From assembly GCF_014280875.1 (NCBI RefSeq), contig NZ_JACLAL010000002.1, positions 558,001 to 622,000 of the forward strand: DNA of 64,000 nt, in the 5' to 3' direction. This DNA is from Paenirhizobium daejeonense (GTDB taxonomy: Bacteria; Pseudomonadota; Alphaproteobacteria; Rhizobiales; Rhizobiaceae). A program made the translations under genes and the position numbers. The notes beneath the pieces were generated by a model. The model was not told the origin of the DNA and ran no database searches. It saw only the letters and a list, made by a program, of their open reading frames with translations. Shown here one piece after another: positions 52,262-62,300 of the stretch; the first letter of the stretch is position 1; each line of letters opens with the position of its first letter.

Positions 52262-53155
52262 TTGCGAAAAACGACCCTGCTCCTCTGCCTCCTGCTCTCG
52301 ACTGCGCCCGCCGCAGTCAGCGCGGATGACGTTCCAGTACCGGAACCGCGCCCCGAGCATTCGACGCCGGCTCTACCGGTTCCCGAGGAAAAGCCAGCGG
52401 TCCCTGCCACTGACGCAGTGAAGACGGTCCCGGCGGAGAAGCCCACCGAAACACCGCCGGTACCGGCACCGCCAACGCCGACAGCGGCACCTCCAGCGCC
52501 GGCAACACCACCGCCAGGGGAACCAACTCCCGCCCCCGCCCCCGCACCAGCACCAGCCCCGGCCCCGCCACCTCCGACGCCCATCGAGAAAGAGGACCCC
52601 GCCGCGTTCGAGGCATGCACCAAGGAGCTGTCTACCCTCGGAGTGCAGTTCAAACCCCTCGCCCGTATCGACGATGGCGAAGGATGCGGCATCGATCGGC
52701 CGCTCAGCGTGACCTCGCTCTCCTCAAAGGTGAAGCTTGAACCGGAGGCAACGCTCCGCTGCGATACCGCACTTCAGCTTGCACGCATGACCCGCGACAT
52801 GCTGGAGCCGGCAGCCCGCCTCGCTCTGCCCGAGAAGGGAGCGCTGACATCAGTCCACCACGCCTCGGCCTATGTCTGCCGCAACCGCAACGGCGCGGAC
52901 GACGGCAAGATTTCCGAACACGCACGCGGCAACGCCATCGACATTTCATCGCTCGAATTCGAAAAGGGAACCGCGCCGATGAGCATTGCCAAGCCAGAGG
53001 ATTCCGACGTTGCCGCCGCCTTCCAGCGCAGCCTGAACGCTTTCGCCTGCCTCTATTTCCGAACGGTACTTTCCCCGGGCAGCGACGCCGCCCATCAGGA
53101 CCACCTGCATCTCGACATTCTCGAACGCAACGGCAACTTCCGTTATTGCCGGTAG
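52262..53155 (+). CDS. Extensin-like C-terminal domain protein, secreted
   Basis: A 297-residue protein. It begins at TTG 52262 after GGAGACGG with a signal peptide (LRKTTLLLCLLLSTAPAAVSA), then a ~100-residue linker of Pro, Ala and Glu including a run of PA repeats, then an extensin-C domain: SVHHASAYVCRNRNGADDGK, SEHARGNAIDISSLEF and DHLHLDILERNGNFRYCR. The His and Asp residues suggest a metal-dependent peptidoglycan- or glycan-active fold (D-Ala-D-Ala carboxypeptidase-like). The upstream open frame overlaps the trpL promoter and is not used. Confidence 0.88.
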   Translation: MRKTTLLLCLLLSTAPAAVSADDVPVPEPRPEHSTPALPVPEEKPAVPATDAVKTVPAEKPTETPPVPAPPTPTAAPPAPATPPPGEPTPAPAPAPAPAPAPPPPTPIEKEDPAAFEACTKELSTLGVQFKPLARIDDGEGCGIDRPLSVTSLSSKVKLEPEATLRCDTALQLARMTRDMLEPAARLALPEKGALTSVHHASAYVCRNRNGADDGKISEHARGNAIDISSLEFEKGTAPMSIAKPEDSDVAAAFQRSLNAFACLYFRTVLSPGSDAAHQDHLHLDILERNGNFRYCR

Positions 53156-53159
53156 TCAC

Positions 53160-53190
53160 TAAACGAAAGACGGCGCCGAAGGGCGCCGTC
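53160..53190 (-). terminator. Rho-independent terminator of the TonB receptor gene
   Basis: A 9-bp stem, GACGGCGCC with GGCGCCGTC, and a 4-base loop; on the minus strand it is followed by TTTCGTTT. It is downstream of the receptor stop at 53216 and just after the extensin-like gene. Confidence 0.8.
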
Positions 53191-53215
53191 CTGAGGACTA
53201 TGTTCCAGATACTGC

Positions 53216-55399
53216 TCAGAACCTCTGGGTGAGCGAAACCTTGAAGTAGCGGCCGGCTTCCGAATAGAGCTCGGAAGCATTGGCGACATCCTTGACTTCG
53301 AGAGCATCAAAATATGTCTTGTCGAACACGTTGTAGACGCCGGCCTGAACACGCAAACCCTTCACCTGTTCCGGTTCCCACCAGCCGGTGAGGTTTACAA
53401 CGCCGTAGCCTGCAGGCCTGGTGCTTGCCGTGGAGCTGTCCCGGACCGCCGCGGATGCAACGAGGGTGGCGTCTGCTCCCCAGGTTTCCGTCTCATAGCC
53501 TACGCCCAGGATTGCCTTGAGCGGCGCAACCGAACCCAGGATTTCGTCGGTATCGAGATCCTCGCCATAAGCATAGGCAAGCGAGCCGTGTATGTTGAAG
53601 CCGTTGGCGAACTTCGTCTGGCCACGTGCCTCGATACCCGAAATGCGAACATTGGCACGGTTGAAGAACTCGTAGCTGCCGAGCCGGTATCCAGCAAGCG
53701 CCACCGTATCGACATCGATGAAGTCCTTGTAGCGGGTGGTGAATGCGGTAATCCGGCCACCGAAATCGTCGTCACCAAGGTTTACGCCCACTTCGAAGCC
53801 ATAGCTGCTTTCCGCTTCGAGATCAGGATTGCCGACCTGACGATAAAGCGGTGCGTTATCGTAGTTCGAATAAAGCTGCGAAACGTTTGGCGCCTTGAAG
53901 CCGGTAGCAAACTGCGCAAACAGTTCGACGTCCTGACGTACCTGCCAGCCGGCGCGCAGTTTCGGCGAAAGCGCCCAGTCGGACTGGCCGTCCGGCAGAC
54001 CGGCATAGCCACTGTTGTTCTGGTAACCGGCGGTGTCCTGCGGATCGTAATCGTACCAGTCGAAGCGCAAGCCAGGCGTCAGCGAGAAGCCGCTGGAACC
54101 GATGTCGATGCGATCCTCGGCATACAAACCGAACTTCTTCGCATCCGTCTCGGGCATGTCGGCCTGATTGGTGTGCAGGAACGCGCAGCTGGAGACGTAG
54201 GTCACATCGCAGCTATCCTCACCCTTGGCAAACTGGGTCGTCGTCGCGAAACTCAGGTCCGTTCCAACAGTCAGCTTGTGCTGCAAGGCGCCGGTGGCGA
54301 AATCGCTGTAGACATAGCCGGCAAAGCCGATGGCCTTTTCCTCATTGGTGCTGATGCGGCTGTATTCGCCGATCGGCGCCGTGTTACGATAGCCGTCGGT
54401 CCCGTCCCTTTTCTCGGTCTTCTGCCAATAGAGCGTGGCGAAGACCGAATCGATCAGGCTGTCTGCGGAAATCGCATCGTAGCGATAGTCGAGCGAGACG
54501 CGATCGCGGGTCAGGTCGGCGATTTCATCGTAATTGTCCCGGGCGTAGGTAGTGCCCTGGGTGCTCCTCAGATTGGTGGTCGAGTCGAATTCATAATGCT
54601 CGGCGGTAATCCCGATCTGGTGGCCGCCCTCCAGATCCTGCCGGATCTTGAAGAGCACGTTTTTCTTGTCGTAATCTTCCGGGTCAGCCTCGGTGCGGGT
54701 GGAGCCGTACCCGCCGACGTCGCCGCCGGTATCCTGCTCGTGCCCTTTCTTGTAGCTGCCCTGCAACAGGACGGAGGTGTCCTGGATCTTCTTGGTGATG
54801 GCGAAGGAACCGCCGAAGGATTTGTCGGAACTGTCATAGGTCGTCTTGGCGATGCCGCCGTAGTCCTTACCTTCGCCGATCAGATCCTCCGGCTCGAGTG
54901 TGCGCAGCAGCACCGCGCCACCCAGTGCGCCCGAGCCTGCACGGCTGGAGTCCGAGCCGCGAAGAATATCGATGCTGGAAAGCGATGAGAAGTCGTAGCT
55001 GTTGGCACCGCCGAATGAGGTGCGCACGGCATCGGAAAGATAGGGGATCGGAATACCGTCGATGGTGGTCAGCACGCGGTCGCCTTCCAGACCGCGAATG
55101 TTCACGCTCTGCGAGGTTTCGACAAAGCTCACACCCGGCTCGGTCGTATTGCCGAGATCGTCGAGATCGTCGATTTCCTTCTTCGCGATATCGTCCTTCG
55201 TCGTCTGAGTTGCAAGCGGCGTATCGGAGACGGCGCCCTTAGCGGTGCGCTTACCTTTCACGACGATGGTCTGGAGCTGAGTTTCGCCGGCAGCTGCAGA
55301 CGTCGTATTGGCGTCCTGGGCCAGAGCCGGAATCCCGGGAGCGATGGCAACAAGGGCTGTGCAAGCAAGAAGAAGCGGTCGAAAATGCCGGGAGACCAT
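53216..55399 (-). CDS. TonB-dependent haem/haemoglobin-type outer-membrane receptor
   Basis: A 727-residue receptor: signal peptide (LLLACTALVAIAPGIPALAQ), a TonB box near QLQTIVVKG, a plug domain (TEPGVSFVETSQSVNIRGLE) and a 22-strand barrel ending in the obligatory Phe (VSLTQRF). It resembles the TonB-dependent haemoglobin/transferrin/lactoferrin family and rhizobial haem receptors (ShmR type), which take up haem under iron limitation. A pair of palindromes overlaps its promoter. No hmu genes are adjacent. Confidence 0.9.
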   Translation of the reverse strand: MVSRHFRPLLLACTALVAIAPGIPALAQDANTTSAAAGETQLQTIVVKGKRTAKGAVSDTPLATQTTKDDIAKKEIDDLDDLGNTTEPGVSFVETSQSVNIRGLEGDRVLTTIDGIPIPYLSDAVRTSFGGANSYDFSSLSSIDILRGSDSSRAGSGALGGAVLLRTLEPEDLIGEGKDYGGIAKTTYDSSDKSFGGSFAITKKIQDTSVLLQGSYKKGHEQDTGGDVGGYGSTRTEADPEDYDKKNVLFKIRQDLEGGHQIGITAEHYEFDSTTNLRSTQGTTYARDNYDEIADLTRDRVSLDYRYDAISADSLIDSVFATLYWQKTEKRDGTDGYRNTAPIGEYSRISTNEEKAIGFAGYVYSDFATGALQHKLTVGTDLSFATTTQFAKGEDSCDVTYVSSCAFLHTNQADMPETDAKKFGLYAEDRIDIGSSGFSLTPGLRFDWYDYDPQDTAGYQNNSGYAGLPDGQSDWALSPKLRAGWQVRQDVELFAQFATGFKAPNVSQLYSNYDNAPLYRQVGNPDLEAESSYGFEVGVNLGDDDFGGRITAFTTRYKDFIDVDTVALAGYRLGSYEFFNRANVRISGIEARGQTKFANGFNIHGSLAYAYGEDLDTDEILGSVAPLKAILGVGYETETWGADATLVASAAVRDSSTASTRPAGYGVVNLTGWWEPEQVKGLRVQAGVYNVFDKTYFDALEVKDVANASELYSEAGRYFKVSLTQRF

Positions 55400-55522
55400 G
55401 AAATATATGTCCTTTCACCGGCAAAGCTCCTCCACCCCTAAAACGCGAAGCGTGCAGGGCCTAGCCGATCGAGTTGTTATCAAAACCTGGGCAGACAGCG
55501 GTTACCCGCCTTGATATCGCCA

Positions 55523-55565
55523 CGTATAAAACATGATGTTTTGAGTCAACATATAAAACATGATG
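55523..55565 (-). promoter_or_regulatory. Operator pair overlapping the TonB-receptor promoter
   Basis: TATAAAACATGATG occurs at 55525-55538 and again at 55552-55565, 27 bases apart. Bases 55528-55542 form a 15-bp palindrome AAAACATGATGTTTT; the second copy is an imperfect version. A -35 TTGACT on the minus strand (55549-55544) lies between the copies, and a TATACG or TACGTG -10 overlaps the first. A dimeric repressor bound here would block RNA polymerase; an iron regulator is the obvious candidate, but the sequence does not fit the RirA or Irr consensus that I remember. Confidence 0.5.
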
Positions 55566-55650
55566 ATTTTATTCATGATTTAACACGTCGGAAAGTCCGT
55601 GCAGAAAAGCAACACTTTCACGAAATGCGTCGCTACGGAAGACCGCCGCT

Positions 55651-57330
55651 TCAGAACAGCCCTTCGATATAGCCCTGCTCGTTGAGGAAGATCCGCTCTG
55701 AGGATGGCGACCTCGGCAGCCCCGGCATCGTCATGATCTCTCCGGTGATCGCGACGATGAAACCTGCGCCGGCGGAAAGCCGCACCTCGCGCACATGCAC
55801 GACATGTCCCTCGGGCGCGCCGCGCAGGTTCGGATCGGTCGAGAAGGAATACTGGGTCTTGGCGATACAGACCGGCAGGTTTCCATACCCCTGCTCTTCC
55901 CAGGTCGCGAGTTGGTCGCGCGCGGCCTTGTCCGCAGTCACCTCGGCCGCGTGATAGATCTTCGACGCTACGGTTTCGATCTTCTCCATGAGCGGCATGT
56001 TATCCGGATAGAGCGGCTTGAAAGCCGACTGGCCGGAATCTGCGACTTCAGCAACCCGCCTTGCCAGTTCCTCCACACCGGCCGACCCCTCGGCCCAGTG
56101 ACGGCAGACGATAGCATCCGCCCCGAGCCGCGACACGTATTCCCTGACAGCAGCGATCTCGGCTTCCGTATCGGAAATGAAGTGGTTGATGGCAACGACC
56201 ACCGGCACGCCGAAGCGCCGGACATTGGCGATATGGCGTCCGAGATTGGAGCAGCCGCGCGTCACCGCATCCACATTCTCATGGCCGAGATCTTCCTTGC
56301 TGACGCCGCCGTTCATCTTCAGCGCCCTGATCGTCGCGACGATGACGGCCGCAGCCGGCTTCAAACCCGCCTTGCGGCACTTGATGTCGAAGAATTTCTC
56401 CGCCCCGAGATCGGCTCCGAAGCCCGCTTCCGTCACAACATAATCGGCAAGCTTCAGCGCGGTTTTCGTCGCCACCACCGAATTGCAGCCATGGGCAATG
56501 TTGGCAAAGGGACCGCCATGCACGAAGGCCGGATTGTTTTCGAGCGTCTGCACGAGGTTCGGCTGCATGGCATCCTTGAGCAGGACCGCCATGGCGCCGT
56601 CCGCCTTGATGTCGCGGGCAAAGACCGGGCTCCTGTCGCGTCGGTAGCCGATGATGATATCGCCGAGCCGCCGCTCCAGATCTTCAAGGTCCACGGCAAG
56701 GCAGAGGATCGCCATAACCTCGGAGGCGACGGTGATGTCGAACCCGGTTTCGCGTGGATAACCGTTCGTCGCCCCACCGAGCGAGCAGACCACTTCCCGA
56801 AGCGCCCGATCGTTCATGTCCATGACACGCCGCCAGCTCACCCGCCGGCTGTCGATGCCCTGCTCGTTGCCCCAGTAGAGATGGTTGTCGATCAGCGAGG
56901 CAAGCAGGTTGTGGGCCGAGGTGATGGCATGGAAATCGCCGGTAAAATGCAGGTTGATGTCCTCCATCGGCACCACCTGCGCATAGCCGCCGCCGGCAGC
57001 CCCACCCTTGACGCCAAAGCACGGACCCAGCGACGGCTCGCGCAGACAGATCAGCGTCTTCCGACCGATCCGGTTCAGCCCGTCGCCAAGCCCGACCGTC
57101 GTGGTGGTCTTGCCCTCGCCTGCCGGCGTCGGGTTGATGGCAGTAACGAGAATGAGCTTGCCGTCGGGACGGCCGGAAAGAGAACGGATAAACTCCGCCG
57201 ACACCTTCGCCTTGTCATGGCCATAGGGCATGATCTGCGCGGCAGGAATGCCGAGCTTTTCGCCGATGGCCTGTATCGGCAGCTTGCGCGCCGCGCGTGC
57301 GATTTCGATGTCGGTTTTGACGTCACCCAT
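55651..57330 (-). CDS. fhs: Formate-tetrahydrofolate ligase
   Basis: A 559-residue FTHFS. It makes 10-formyl-tetrahydrofolate from formate, tetrahydrofolate and ATP. The nucleotide loop is [40 protein letters not shown] and [20 protein letters not shown] are the two further FTHFS signatures. ATG 57330 follows GGGAG; the longer frame upstream is not protein-like. It fits with the one-carbon-releasing FAD/GcvT enzyme at 40806, but the genes are not linked. Confidence 0.95.
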   Translation of the reverse strand: MGDVKTDIEIARAARKLPIQAIGEKLGIPAAQIMPYGHDKAKVSAEFIRSLSGRPDGKLILVTAINPTPAGEGKTTTTVGLGDGLNRIGRKTLICLREPSLGPCFGVKGGAAGGGYAQVVPMEDINLHFTGDFHAITSAHNLLASLIDNHLYWGNEQGIDSRRVSWRRVMDMNDRALREVVCSLGGATNGYPRETGFDITVASEVMAILCLAVDLEDLERRLGDIIIGYRRDRSPVFARDIKADGAMAVLLKDAMQPNLVQTLENNPAFVHGGPFANIAHGCNSVVATKTALKLADYVVTEAGFGADLGAEKFFDIKCRKAGLKPAAAVIVATIRALKMNGGVSKEDLGHENVDAVTRGCSNLGRHIANVRRFGVPVVVAINHFISDTEAEIAAVREYVSRLGADAIVCRHWAEGSAGVEELARRVAEVADSGQSAFKPLYPDNMPLMEKIETVASKIYHAAEVTADKAARDQLATWEEQGYGNLPVCIAKTQYSFSTDPNLRGAPEGHVVHVREVRLSAGAGFIVAITGEIMTMPGLPRSPSSERIFLNEQGYIEGLF

Positions 57331-57564
57331 GGACTGCTCCCATACCCCGTGGCCTTTTTCCGGCGATTGAACCGTGCAGATAGCCGAACAATGGCGCAAA
57401 TGGAAAAGAAATTGTTCAACTGACACCTTGCAGCCGGGTAAACGACCCCTGACTTACCCACGGGGACAATTGGCCTCTTGCAGTGCAGCATGGCCCGCCT
57501 TATGTCTCGCCGCGTGCCATCCGCCCAAGCATTTGCCCGCAAAAGACAATGGAGAACCCGGAAG

Positions 57565-58080
57565 ATGAAGTCCCTGGAACTGCTGGTTGAAAAGATCATC
57601 CTTTCGAGCCGATGGATCCTCGTCGTCTTCTATCTCGGCCTTGTTGCAGCGCTTGCCGTCTATGCGGTGTCCTTCGGCTACAAGTTCCTGAAGGTTGCGG
57701 GAAATGTCTTCGAATATGGCGAAGCGGAAATGATCCTTGCCATGCTCGGCCTGATCGACGCTGCACTCGTCGCCAGCCTGATCGTGATGGTGATGATTTC
57801 CGGCTACGAGAATTTCGTCAGCCGCTTCGACGAAACCGATGCGGAAGTCTCCTTCCTTGGCAAGCTCGATGCCGGCAGCCTCAAGATCAAGGTCGCCTCC
57901 TCCATTGTCGCCATTTCCTCGATCCACCTGCTGCAGGTCTTCCTCAACGCCAACCAGTTCACCGACGGCAAGATCATGTGGCTGACGTTGATGCATCTGG
58001 CCTTCGTCATTTCCGCCGTCATGCTCGGATTCCTCGAAAAGCTGATGTCCAAGGGCAAATACGAAGAAAAGGGTTTGTAA
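57565..58080 (+). CDS. TIGR00645/UPF0114 family membrane protein
   Basis: A 171-residue inner-membrane protein with four hydrophobic segments. MKSLELLVEKIILSSRWILV followed by VFYLGLVAALAVYAVSFGYK and MVMISGYENFVSRFDETDAE are characteristic of UPF0114. The start is ATG 57565 with GGAG ten bases upstream; the frame continues upstream without family sequence. The function is unknown. Confidence 0.92.
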   Translation: MKSLELLVEKIILSSRWILVVFYLGLVAALAVYAVSFGYKFLKVAGNVFEYGEAEMILAMLGLIDAALVASLIVMVMISGYENFVSRFDETDAEVSFLGKLDAGSLKIKVASSIVAISSIHLLQVFLNANQFTDGKIMWLTLMHLAFVISAVMLGFLEKLMSKGKYEEKGL

Positions 58081-58111
58081 GCGCGAACGCGCGGCGGCGA
58101 ACTCAAGTGGC

Positions 58112-59107
58112 CTAACCTCCCTGCGCTGCAGCCGTGACGGTCGATACCGTCTCGCCCGCCGGCTCGATTGGGGCGACCGCAGGCGCGGCCTGCGGAGCGA
58201 CCGGAGGTGGTCCACGGCGGTGACAGCGGACATCGATCCCGTCCTTGTCCGTGCAAAGCAACATTCCCGGCGTCTCGTAAGATGCCAGCATGTCCGTGAG
58301 CAGCCCGATCTTCAGCGCTTCCACCGGACTTAGAATGCGCAGATTCTTCGGGTCCGCGCTGCTGACGAAGTCCATGATGCCGAGATCCACCCCCATCTCT
58401 GTGAAGTAGGTGTTGAGCTTCGTCCTCGCCTTTTTGGAAAGCTTCGTGCTTTCGCCTTCGTTCCGGAGTTTGCGCTTCACCTCCTTGCGCGAGACCTCCG
58501 TCTTCTTACCGTTCACCATCTTGTACTGGATTTCATAGGTCACCATAACGCTCCGCTGGATCGTGGTGATCTGATGAACACCGAGTGTCGCCCATTGCGA
58601 AGCCGAGCGCACGGTCCCGCCGGCCATCATGAACGGACAGGCTGAAACGCAATAAGCACCCCATGAAAAGGCCTGCCCTTCCGATGCGCCCTTTTTGGCA
58701 ATCCCGGCTTTGCATCTGGGATCAGCGGTCGGACAGTCCTTGAGCCGTGTCGCTCCCACGGCTGTTTCCAGTCCGGCCTTGCGGATCATCCGCCCCATCT
58801 GCAGCAATGCGTCGACATCACCGCCCTGCGAAAGCAGCACCACCGGCGGCTTCTTGTTGCCCAGCGTCTTCAGCATCTTCTTCAGGCGCGCCGGCGTGTC
58901 TGGTGTGATGCGTCCCTCCGCAGAAATCCACTCCGGGCAGTTTTCCTGGCAACCGGCAGTGCGCACCAGAATGAAGCTCATCGGCGGATCATCGTCCTTT
59001 GGCTTCACCTTGCTGTCGGCGGCCCATGCGGCAACGCCAGAAGCAAGAAATGCAAGCAGAACGAGGAATATGGAAGAGAGGATTTTGCGAAGAACAGCGA
59101 TGCGCAC
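58112..59107 (-). CDS. Predicted periplasmic ClpP-like protein (COG3904 type)
   Basis: A 331-residue protein with a signal peptide (MRIAVLRKILSSIFLVLLAF to about residue 29). Its core resembles the ClpP/crotonase fold: PVVLLSQGGDVDALLQMGRM corresponds to the oxyanion strand and SWGAYCVSACPFMMAGG to the helix carrying the nucleophile Ser. The C-terminus has a Pro/Ala-rich tail (PPVAPQAAPAVAPIEP). Several Cys (GCQENCPEW, CPTADPRC) suggest disulfides in the periplasm. Whether it is proteolytic is unknown. Confidence 0.78.
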   Translation of the reverse strand: MRIAVLRKILSSIFLVLLAFLASGVAAWAADSKVKPKDDDPPMSFILVRTAGCQENCPEWISAEGRITPDTPARLKKMLKTLGNKKPPVVLLSQGGDVDALLQMGRMIRKAGLETAVGATRLKDCPTADPRCKAGIAKKGASEGQAFSWGAYCVSACPFMMAGGTVRSASQWATLGVHQITTIQRSVMVTYEIQYKMVNGKKTEVSRKEVKRKLRNEGESTKLSKKARTKLNTYFTEMGVDLGIMDFVSSADPKNLRILSPVEALKIGLLTDMLASYETPGMLLCTDKDGIDVRCHRRGPPPVAPQAAPAVAPIEPAGETVSTVTAAAQGG

Positions 59108-59250
59108 GTGCCGAACGCCCTGATTGCGAATAAGGCACGCTAGCGCACTGTCAAAAAAAGCGAAATCGATTTTCGGGAAACTGGATACCTCACGTCAAGA
59201 CGTCCGGGCATCCTCTGCCGTTCGAACGGACACAGGCGCTCGGGCAACTG

Positions 59251-59298
59251 AAAAAGCTGGTGGCAAGCGGCATCCCCATGCCACTTGCCACCAGCTTA
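59251..59298 (-). terminator. Rho-independent terminator of putA
   Basis: A long stem (about 19 bp with one mismatch: AAGCTGGTGGCAAG with CTTGCCACCAGCTT, extended inwards by GGCAT/ATGCC) around a CCCC loop, followed on the minus strand by TTTTTC. It lies ten bases after the putA stop. Confidence 0.9.
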
Positions 59299-59308
59299 TA
59301 TTGGTCGA

Positions 59309-62300
59309 TCAGCCCTCGCCCATGGCTATCAGGCTGGCATTGCCACCGGCCGCGGCCGTATTGACGGAGACTACCTGTTCCAGAGCAAAGCGCATCAGAT
59401 AGGCAGGACCGCCGGCCTTGAAACCGGTGCCCGAGAGACCAGAACCGCCGAAGGGCTGGGTACCGACAACAGCACCGATCATGTTGCGATTGATGTAGAC
59501 ATTGCCGGTGTCAAGCGCGTCAGTCACCGCACGGATCGTCGCCTCGATACGGCTGTGAACGCCGAGCGTCAGGCCATAGCCGGTCGACGCAACAGACTCG
59601 ATCACCTTCGGCAGATCCTTCGCCTTCCACCGCACCACATGCAGCACGGGACCGAAGACTTCCTTGGTGAGCGCCTCGGGCTTGTCGAGCTCGATGATCT
59701 GAGGAGCGAAGAAGTTCCCGGAATTCGGCACCTGTCCCGAATAGCGTACCTTCTGCGTCTTACGCATCTCATCAACGTGGCTCTTCAACATCGCTGTCTG
59801 TTTCTCATCGATGATCGGGCCAACATCCGTGGTCGTCATGGCGGGATCTCCCAGATTGAGTTCGCGCGCCGCGCCCTCGATCATCTCCAGCATGCCGTCA
59901 GCGATATCCTCCTGGAGATAGAGGATGCGCAGCGCCGAGCAGCGCTGGCCGGCGGAACGGAAGGCCGACATCACGACGTCGTCGGCAACCTGTTCGGCAA
60001 GCGCCGTGGCGTCGACGATCATCGCATTGATGCCGCCAGTCTCGGCGATCAACGGCACGATCGGACCGTTCTTTGCGGCAAGCGTCCGGTTGATCGCCTG
60101 CGCCGTTCCGGTCGAACCGGTGAATGCAAGGCCGGCAAGCTGCGGATGGGCGGAAATGGCCGCGCCGATATCGGGACCGCCGGGCAGGAACATCAGCACG
60201 TCGGCCGGAACGCCGGCCTTGTGGAAGAGCTTCACCGCCTCGAAGGCGATGAGCGGCGTCTGCGGCGCGGGCTTGGCGACGACCGCGTTGCCGGCCACGA
60301 GTGCGGCCGCGATCTGGCCGAGGAAGATCGCCAGCGGGAAGTTCCAGGGCGAGATGCAGGCGAAGACGCCACGACCGCGCCAGAGCAGCCGGTTGCTCTC
60401 CCCGGTCGGGCCGGGCATAGCCTCGGGCTCGGCAAACAGTGTGCGTGCCTGCTCGGCATAATAGCGGCAGAAATCGACCGCTTCGCGGATTTCGGCGATA
60501 CCGTCATCCAGCGTCTTGCCGGCTTCTGCAGCCAGAAGCACCAGCAGCCGATCGCGGTTCTGCTCCAGAAGGTCGCCCATCTTTTCGAGGCAGGCCGCGC
60601 GCGCTTCTGCCGGCTGCCTGGACCACGAGGCAAAACCCTTGCGACCCGTGACAAATGCGCGATCGACATCGGCAAGGGCCGCGTTACGCACGGTACCGAC
60701 TTTGCGGCTACGATCCGACGGAGAAAGAACGTTGACGACTTCGGTCTGACCCGCGGCACCGGGAACGAGCGGAGCGGCATCGACGGATTTGTTTTCGGTG
60801 GCAAGCCGCGCCATCAGTGCCGCAAGGCTCTCGCGATGGCCGAACTCGAAGCCGGCGCTGTTGCGGCGCTTGCCATAAAGCTCCTTCGGTAGCGGGATCT
60901 GGCTGTGCCGGGCGCTCGCGCCCTGATCGAGCCCGAGCCGCTCTGCCGGCCGCTCGAGCAGCTTGGCGATCGGTACGTTTTTGTCGCCGGCAACGGCAAC
61001 GAAGGACGAGTTGGCGCCATTCTCCAGCAGGCGGCGTACCAGATAGGCTAATAGATCGCGATAGCCACCAACCGGCGCATAGATGCGGCAGGCGATACGT
61101 TCGTTGCTGGACAGGAGGCTGTCATAGAGAGCTTCGCCCATGCCGTGCAGGCGCTGGAACTCGAAGCCGCTGCGGTCAGCGCCAGCAAGTTCGAGAATGG
61201 AGGAAACCGTCAGCGCGTTGTGTGTCGCGAACTGCGGGAAGATCCGCGCCCGCTTGTCGAGCAGTTTGGAAGCGCAGTTGAGATAAGAAAGATCCGTCGC
61301 CGGTTTGCGGGTCCACACCGGGTAGTCGTCGAGACCACGTTCCTGCGCCCGCTTCACCTCGGTATCCCAGTAGGCGCCCTTGACGAGACGCACCATCATC
61401 CGCCGGTTATAGGTCTGGCAAAGGCCGTCGATGTAATCGATCACCTGCGGTGCGCGCTTCTGGTAGGCCTGAATGGCGAGGCCAAAGCCGTCCCAGCCGG
61501 CAAGCGAAGGATCGGCAAAGACGGCGGCGATCACATCAAGCGAAAGCTCCAGCCGGTCGGCCTCTTCCGCATCGACGGTGAAATTGAGTTGATGGGCCTT
61601 GGCCATCTGCGCAAGCTTCAGGAGATCAGGCACCAACTCGCGCATTACGCGGTCATGATGGGTGGCTAGATAGCGCGGATGCAGTGCGGAAAGCTTCACC
61701 GAAATCCCCATGCGATCCGGCAACTGCTTGCTCTTGCCGTGCTTGGTCATGAACGCGCCGATCGACTGAATCGAATCCGCATAGGACTTGAAATAGCGCT
61801 TGGCGTCTTCGGCCGTACGGGCGCCCTCGCCCAGCATGTCGAAGGAATGGCGATAACCCTTCTCCTCGCTCTTGGCGGCGCGGCTCAGTGCATCCTTCAT
61901 AGTCTCGCCGAGAACGAAGTGGTGGCCAAGGAAACGCATCGCCTGCTTGGTGGCGCTGCGAACAGTGGGAAGTCCGAGCCGTTTGACGAGACCGCGGACC
62001 ACTCCCTCTGGCGTCTCACCAGGGCGGATGACGCGGGCGGAAAGTCCGAGCGCCCAGGCCGAAGCCGATACGAACCAGCTGTCGCCATGCGCCTCATGCT
62101 CGCTCCAGCCGCCTTCCTTCAGTTTGTCTTCGATCAGCCGGTCCTGGGTCAGCGCATCGGGCACACGCAGCAGCGCTTCGGCAAGCACCATCAGTGCCAG
62201 ACCTTCGCGCGTGGAAAGGCCGTATTCGCGCAGGAAATCCTCAACCCCGCCGACCGAACCGGAGTTCCCTCGGATCGCTTCGATGAAGCGGGTGGCGCGG

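Noticed and set aside
52490..52590. GC-rich tandem repeats encoding PAPAPA
   Set aside because: This is the Pro/Ala linker of the extensin-like protein, not a CRISPR array or regulatory repeat.
53588..54988. A 466-codon open frame opposite the TonB receptor
   Set aside because: Antisense to a complete receptor with signal peptide and terminal Phe; composition is not protein-like.
55525..55565. Direct repeats considered as a CRISPR fragment or replication iterons
   Set aside because: Only two copies, 27 bases apart, overlapping a promoter; an operator explains them better.
59285..60892. A 535-codon open frame opposite putA
   Set aside because: Antisense shadow of the ALDH domain, and it also runs through the putA terminator.
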